Origin: Hydrogenophaga sp.
Lineage (GTDB): Bacteria; Pseudomonadota; Gammaproteobacteria; Burkholderiales; Burkholderiaceae_C
DNA: 17,552 nucleotides
Assembly (NCBI GenBank): GCA_030684755.1
Contig: JAUXXN010000086.1
Coordinates: 1-17,552, forward strand
Reading direction: 5' to 3'
Made by a program: the position numbers and the translations under genes. The notes beneath the pieces were generated by a model, which worked only from the letters and a program-made list of their open reading frames with translations, searched no databases and was not told the DNA's origin. Positions 6,759 to 17,552 of this stretch are shown here, piece by piece; the stretch's first letter is position 1; each line of letters begins with the position of its first letter.

Positions 6759-9104
6759 TCACAAACCGAGGGTGTTGACCGACGTTGGATCGAACAACAC
6801 GTAGCGGTTTTTGCCCGCCTGCTTGGCTTGGTACATGGCTTGGTCGGCGTAGCGCATCAGGGCATCGGGGCCCACGTTGTTGTCGGGGTACAGGGCCACG
6901 CCCAAGCTGCACGACACCCGCAACAGGTGCTCACCGTGCGGCACTGGGCAGGCCACGGCATCCAGCACACGCTGCATCACGGCCTGCCACTCTGGGTCTT
7001 GGCTGAGATCGACCAGCAACAGCACAAACTCGTCACCGCCCAGACGGGCCAGCGTGTCGGTCTCGCGCAGGCAGGCACTCAACCGGCACGACATTTCCAC
7101 CAGCAGGTGGTCGCCGGCACCGTGCCCAAACACGTCATTGACCGCCTTGAACCCATCCAGATCCAGGTAGGCCAAAGCCAGCCGGGTGCCGTGGCGGCGT
7201 GCCCGCCCCAGAGCGTCTTCCAGCCGGGTTTGCAACAGGCGGCGGTTGGGCACACCGGTGAGCGCGTCGTACAGTGCGATGCGCTCCAGCTCGGCCTCGT
7301 GCAGCTTGAGCGCCGTGATGTCCGACAAAATGCCCACGTAACTCGACACGCTGCCGTCGATGGTTTTGATGGCCGACACCGTGAGCACCGCAGCGTACTC
7401 GTGTCCAGCCTTGTGCCGGTTCCAGATTTCGCCCCGCCAATGGCCTTGGCTGAGCACGGCGTCCCACATGGTTTGGTAAAACTCGGGGGCATGGCGGCCA
7501 CTGGTGAGCATGCGCAGGTTGCGGCCCAGCACCTCATCGCGCTCATAACCCGTGATGCGGGCGTAAGCGGCATTGGCATCCACCACATTGCCCCGTTCGT
7601 CGGTCACGCAAATGCCCTCATGCACATGCTCAAACACACTGGCAGCCTGGCGCAACTGGGCCTCGGCCTGCTTGCGCTGCGTCACGTCCCGAAACAAAGC
7701 CACCGAAGCGGGTGCGCGCTGCCCCAAATAGCTCAAAGGCATGCTGCGCAGCTCGGCCTCGAACACCGTGCCGTCTTTGCGCCGAAACAGCTCTTCACCA
7801 ACAAACATCTGGCCTTGTCGGGTGGTTCTGTAGACCGGACAGTCTTGCAACGGCAGCTGGCCGTTCTGGGCATGTTGGTGGATCAGCCGGTGAATTTCTT
7901 GCCCACGCAATTCCTGCTCGGTGTAGCCCAATGCCAAGCAAGCCGCGCGGTTGACGTACAACGCTCGCCCATGGTTGTCCATCACATACATGCCATCGGC
8001 CATTTGCTCGGTGATAACGCTCAGGCGCTGCTTTTCGCGCTGAAGGCGGTGGCGTTGGCGGCGCAGCGTCAGCATGGCTGCCCCCAACAGCAAAACGCCC
8101 AAAGCCCCCGCCCAGGCTTGCTGGCGCTGGGACAGCCACATCTGCGCCAGCAGGGGCATGGGCGTGTAAGCCACCACATAACCGGCGTGGAGGCCCTGCA
8201 CATCGTCAATGGCATGAAAGCTCGCCACCGTGCCCAGGCCGTCTTTCAACACCGGCAAGGCAAAAGAAGCCCGGCTGGCCAAACCCGCCTGCAAAGCCGG
8301 TTGGCTGGCCAACCAGGTGCTGAGTTCGGTGGACCGGGCTGATGCCATGAACTGGCGCGTCACCCGAGAGATGGTGGGGTTTTCGCTCACATAGGTGTCC
8401 GACAAACCCGAGTGCACGAAGTGCGAGCGAAACTCTGGGGCCACCATATCGGTGCTGATGCGCTTGTCCAACAGCAACTGCATGTCGGCACTGGGCAGCA
8501 ACTCGGTCAGCCGCTGGTGCACCTGTTCAAACGGCACCGATATTTCCACACTCCCCAGGTGCTGGCCCTGGTGCCACACCGGATACACATGCCGAAACGC
8601 TGGCAGCACCCGCCCACCCTCAAAACCATGAACCGGCACCAGGCGCGTGTTGGCCAGCCGCACCGAATCGCGCACCTCAAACAGCGGGTCGTTCGACACC
8701 GAGGGAGCGAACATGCGCAACCAAGACCGGCCATCGGGCCAGTGAAATTGCACTTGGCGCAGCCCGTCTGCTCTCAAGCTTTGGTAGGGCTGTGCCATCA
8801 ACCGGTACAGCCGACCGCGCCACAGTGGCAGCTCTTCAGGCTCTGCCCGGCTGGCGCTGGCCCACAGCGCCAGCACCGGCGGCGTCAGCACATCGGCCCG
8901 CAACCGGGGCTCAAGCCCCAGTTGGTGCATGGACACGGTGGCGTTGTAGGCCACAGCCAAGGCCGTCAAATTGCTTTGAGCCGTCAGCTGCGCCTCGCGC
9001 TCGTAGCCCGCCAACACATATTGGTAAACACCGACCGCCAAGGCCACGATGAACGACACCCACACAACCAGCCGCGACCAGCGGAATGCCAATTTCAGGG
9101 TCAT
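6759..9104 (-). CDS. Membrane diguanylate cyclase with periplasmic sensor (TM-sensor-TM-PAS-PAS-GGDEF)
   Basis: A 781-residue inner-membrane protein. TM1 spans about 11-32 and TM2 about 328-348, enclosing a periplasmic region of about 295 residues whose YPVWHQGQHLGSVEISVPFEQV (174-195) resembles a Cache-type sensor. PAS1 is at 357-477, PAS2 at 485-601 and GGDEF at 607-772. The active site is intact: DALTGVPNRRL, YLDLDGFKAVND (N656), GHGAGD (D665), and GGDEF at 689-693. The product-inhibition I-site RETD (R680, D683) is also present. It should therefore condense two GTP to c-di-GMP with feedback control. The ATG at 9104 overlaps the stop of the PhnD-like gene by 4 nt (ATGA), so the two are translationally coupled, suggesting that the binding protein feeds the periplasmic sensor. 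There is no EAL domain. Confidence 0.93.
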   Translation of the reverse strand: MTLKLAFRWSRLVVWVSFIVALAVGVYQYVLAGYEREAQLTAQSNLTALAVAYNATVSMHQLGLEPRLRADVLTPPVLALWASASRAEPEELPLWRGRLYRLMAQPYQSLRADGLRQVQFHWPDGRSWLRMFAPSVSNDPLFEVRDSVRLANTRLVPVHGFEGGRVLPAFRHVYPVWHQGQHLGSVEISVPFEQVHQRLTELLPSADMQLLLDKRISTDMVAPEFRSHFVHSGLSDTYVSENPTISRVTRQFMASARSTELSTWLASQPALQAGLASRASFALPVLKDGLGTVASFHAIDDVQGLHAGYVVAYTPMPLLAQMWLSQRQQAWAGALGVLLLGAAMLTLRRQRHRLQREKQRLSVITEQMADGMYVMDNHGRALYVNRAACLALGYTEQELRGQEIHRLIHQHAQNGQLPLQDCPVYRTTRQGQMFVGEELFRRKDGTVFEAELRSMPLSYLGQRAPASVALFRDVTQRKQAEAQLRQAASVFEHVHEGICVTDERGNVVDANAAYARITGYERDEVLGRNLRMLTSGRHAPEFYQTMWDAVLSQGHWRGEIWNRHKAGHEYAAVLTVSAIKTIDGSVSSYVGILSDITALKLHEAELERIALYDALTGVPNRRLLQTRLEDALGRARRHGTRLALAYLDLDGFKAVNDVFGHGAGDHLLVEMSCRLSACLRETDTLARLGGDEFVLLLVDLSQDPEWQAVMQRVLDAVACPVPHGEHLLRVSCSLGVALYPDNNVGPDALMRYADQAMYQAKQAGKNRYVLFDPTSVNTLGL

Positions 9105-9955
9105 GGCTGTTGGGTCTTTATGAAAGCGCGCACCGGGGCAAAGTCGGCATCGCTGGCGGGCACCAAGCCGTGGCCAAAGTTCGCGCCCCACTGCTGGTAT
9201 TCGGCAGCGCGCGTATCGGGCAGCCGGGCGAGTTTGGCCAGTGTGGCGGCATCCACCCGCTGCGCATGGGCCACCAACACAAACCCCGGCAAAGGCAGCG
9301 TGCTGGCCAACACCTGAAGACCCAGGCTGGCATGCTGCAGCGCCACCGACTCCTTCAAAGCGCCCAGCTGCGCCCGCCCCGCCACCACGGCCAAAGCCAC
9401 ATCGGCTTGGTGCCCCAGGTATTGCGGCGTGATGTGTTCCCAGGCCACACCGGCAGCGCGCAACATATTGCCAGCCGACAGCGGACCACAGGTGGACAAG
9501 CGGTTGGGCATGGCCAGCATGGAGCCATGCGCACGCGACAGCACCACCTGGTCGTCAGGAAACGCCACCAGCACACACCGGTAAGCGGCCTCGCCGTTGG
9601 CCTCTTTGAAACGCGCCAACAAACGCACGCTGCTGGGCGGCATTTGCTCCGGCCCAGGGCCCACCAACTCAGCGTAAGGCAGCGCACCCAGCACAGCCAG
9701 CTCAATACGGCCCTCGCGTAAAGCGTCCAGCACTTTTTCGTGGCGGTTCAAATACACAAATTCCACCGGCCTGCTGCCTAAACGGCTGAGCGACCGCGTC
9801 AGCGGCTCAAACTCGCGCACCGTGGCCTCGGCATCGCCCAAGGCAATGGCCGAAAAACGCAGGGGCAGCGCCGCCGCCAGGGTTTGCCCGTGCACGGAAC
9901 CCCAAAAAACCATGCCCGCCAAGCCCAACAAAACGCACTTGAAGTATTTCGCCAT
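9101..9955 (-). CDS. PhnD-like periplasmic substrate-binding protein
   Basis: A 284-residue secreted protein. Residues 1-23 form a signal peptide (basic start, then VLLGLAGMVFWGSV), cleaved perhaps after VHG. The mature part has the phosphate/phosphonate-binding PhnD-like pattern: FEPLTRSLSRLGSRPVEFVYLNRHEKVLDALREGRIELAVLGALPYAEL, split over residues 49-96, then CVLVAFPDD and ALPNRLSTCGPLSAGNMLR-type segments. No ABC permease or ATPase is adjacent. The stop overlaps the start of the diguanylate cyclase by 4 nt, so this protein more likely presents a ligand to that receptor than serves uptake. Precedents for binding-protein control of such receptors are NspS-MbaA in Vibrio cholerae and LuxP-LuxQ. 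The ligand is unknown; PhnD-like proteins bind diverse anions and other small molecules. Confidence 0.88.
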   Translation of the reverse strand: MAKYFKCVLLGLAGMVFWGSVHGQTLAAALPLRFSAIALGDAEATVREFEPLTRSLSRLGSRPVEFVYLNRHEKVLDALREGRIELAVLGALPYAELVGPGPEQMPPSSVRLLARFKEANGEAAYRCVLVAFPDDQVVLSRAHGSMLAMPNRLSTCGPLSAGNMLRAAGVAWEHITPQYLGHQADVALAVVAGRAQLGALKESVALQHASLGLQVLASTLPLPGFVLVAHAQRVDAATLAKLARLPDTRAAEYQQWGANFGHGLVPASDADFAPVRAFIKTQQP

Positions 9956-9996
9956 AGGCCTTGTCTCTGCATCCCGAAGCGGTTAAAAAATACCCT

Positions 9997-10021
9997 GCTT
10001 CGTACTCTACTGTACCGAAGC
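9997..10021. promoter_or_regulatory. Dyad in the shared intergenic region, possible operator
   Basis: GCTTCGTAC (9997-10005) and GTACCGAAGC (10012-10021) form a 9-bp inverted repeat with one bulged base around a 6-nt centre. It lies 42 bp upstream of the PhnD-like start and 175 bp upstream of the hybrid kinase start, in the only AT-richer stretch of this region. The surrounding 9956-10195 gap must hold the promoters of both divergent pairs. I find no convincing -35/-10 pair; a TTGACC at 10065-10070 on the plus strand lacks a good -10 box. Confidence 0.35.
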
Positions 10022-10195
10022 CCCTCAACTGTGTTGATTTCAATGCGCACACCGGGATTTGGTTTTGACCTAAGGCAAACCCCCATCAAGCATGGCCCAC
10101 CTGCCAGCCCTTGGGCACTACAGTGGGGGGGGCGCTTTGACCCGGCCAATATGTTCTCCGCGCCCAACCGCTGAACCTTCTACCGCCGCACCACC

Positions 10196-17250
<7,055 letters not shown>

Positions 17251-17266
17251 GCGCCGCCGGCCCCAA

Positions 17267-17286
17267 AGCCAGCGGCTGAGTGGCTG
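17267..17286. terminator. Weak hairpin between convergent genes, doubtful terminator
   Basis: AGCCA (17268-17272) and TGGCT (17281-17285) could form a short stem, followed on the plus strand by GAAAAA rather than a T-tract. It lies in the 48-bp gap between the EAL-CZB gene and the convergent GGDEF gene. Support is poor; it is listed because a terminator is expected here and nothing better is seen. Confidence 0.15.
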
Positions 17287-17298
17287 AAAAACGGCTGC

Positions 17299-17552
17299 TT
17301 AAGCGTCGGCCAGCGCCAGCGGCTGCGACAACCCCGACAACACCACCTGGTTGCGGCCACCTTGCTTGGCTTGGTACAAAGCCTCGTCGGCGCGGACGAT
17401 GAGCCGCTGAAAGTCCGGGTGCCCATCGTGCATGGCCACCCCAATGCTGATGGTGACGCGCAAGGTTTTGCCATCTCCCAGGCCAATGTCAGCGGCCTCA
17501 ATGCGGCGGCGGATTTTTTCGGCCACCATCAGCGCCTGCTCTTGGTTGACCT
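17299..17552 (-). CDS. GGDEF-domain protein (diguanylate cyclase), C-terminal fragment
   Basis: The frame is open to the right edge and stops with TAA at 17299-17301, giving the last 84 or so residues. The text reads ALMVAEKIRRRIE, LRVTISIGVAMHDG, LIVRADEALYQAKQGGRN, which is the second half of a GGDEF domain ('A..lAe.iR..i', 'vTiSiGva', 'AD.ALY.AK..GRN'). The GGDEF motif itself, the I-site and any sensor domain lie outside the window, so activity cannot be judged. It converges on the EAL-CZB gene across 48 bp. It is the fourth c-di-GMP-type or sensor-kinase gene in the cluster, which extends beyond the window. Confidence 0.9.
   Translation of the reverse strand, partial: VNQEQALMVAEKIRRRIEAADIGLGDGKTLRVTISIGVAMHDGHPDFQRLIVRADEALYQAKQGGRNQVVLSGLSQPLALADA

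Overview
The window is high-GC, gene-dense DNA. Its gene content, GC-rich hairpin repeats and protein style suggest a member of the Burkholderiales, most likely Comamonadaceae; this is an inference from familiarity, since no rRNA or other phylogenetic marker is present.

Left part (1-4144): the end of a LysR-type regulator, a GC-rich hairpin repeat element, and an 8-oxoguanine deaminase-type amidohydrolase. A leftward block follows, read on the minus strand in the order HNH protein, antitoxin, CcdB toxin, FMN-binding pyridoxamine-phosphate-oxidase-like protein. The antitoxin looks like a hybrid: a Phd/YefM-like N-terminus with a CcdA-like C-terminal tail. A small Trp-rich protein (TIGR02450 type) diverges from the HNH gene across a large imperfect dyad. 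A second copy of the hairpin repeat element follows it.

Middle (4145-6739): a carboxylesterase/phospholipase-type alpha/beta hydrolase and a long-chain acyl-CoA synthetase, divergently transcribed.

Right part (6759-17552): a c-di-GMP signalling island. Two divergent gene pairs flank a 240-bp intergenic region, and each pair is joined by a 4-nt ATGA overlap. The leftward pair encodes a PhnD-like periplasmic binding protein and a membrane diguanylate cyclase (periplasmic sensor, PAS-PAS-GGDEF), with no transporter genes beside it. The rightward pair encodes a 1516-residue hybrid histidine kinase (hemerythrin, GAF, five PAS, HisKA, HATPase, receiver) and a REC-PAS-GGDEF-EAL-CZB protein. In the latter the EAL site is intact and the GGDEF site is degraded. 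A further GGDEF gene enters from the right edge on the minus strand.

How they may work together (inference): the leftward pair would make c-di-GMP in response to a periplasmic ligand. The rightward pair would degrade it in response to oxygen, redox or metal cues read by the hemerythrin and CZB domains. Both metal sites appear to lack one canonical histidine. The most interesting items are the two ligand-sensing c-di-GMP pairs around one control region, the altered hemerythrin and CZB sites, and the chimeric antitoxin.
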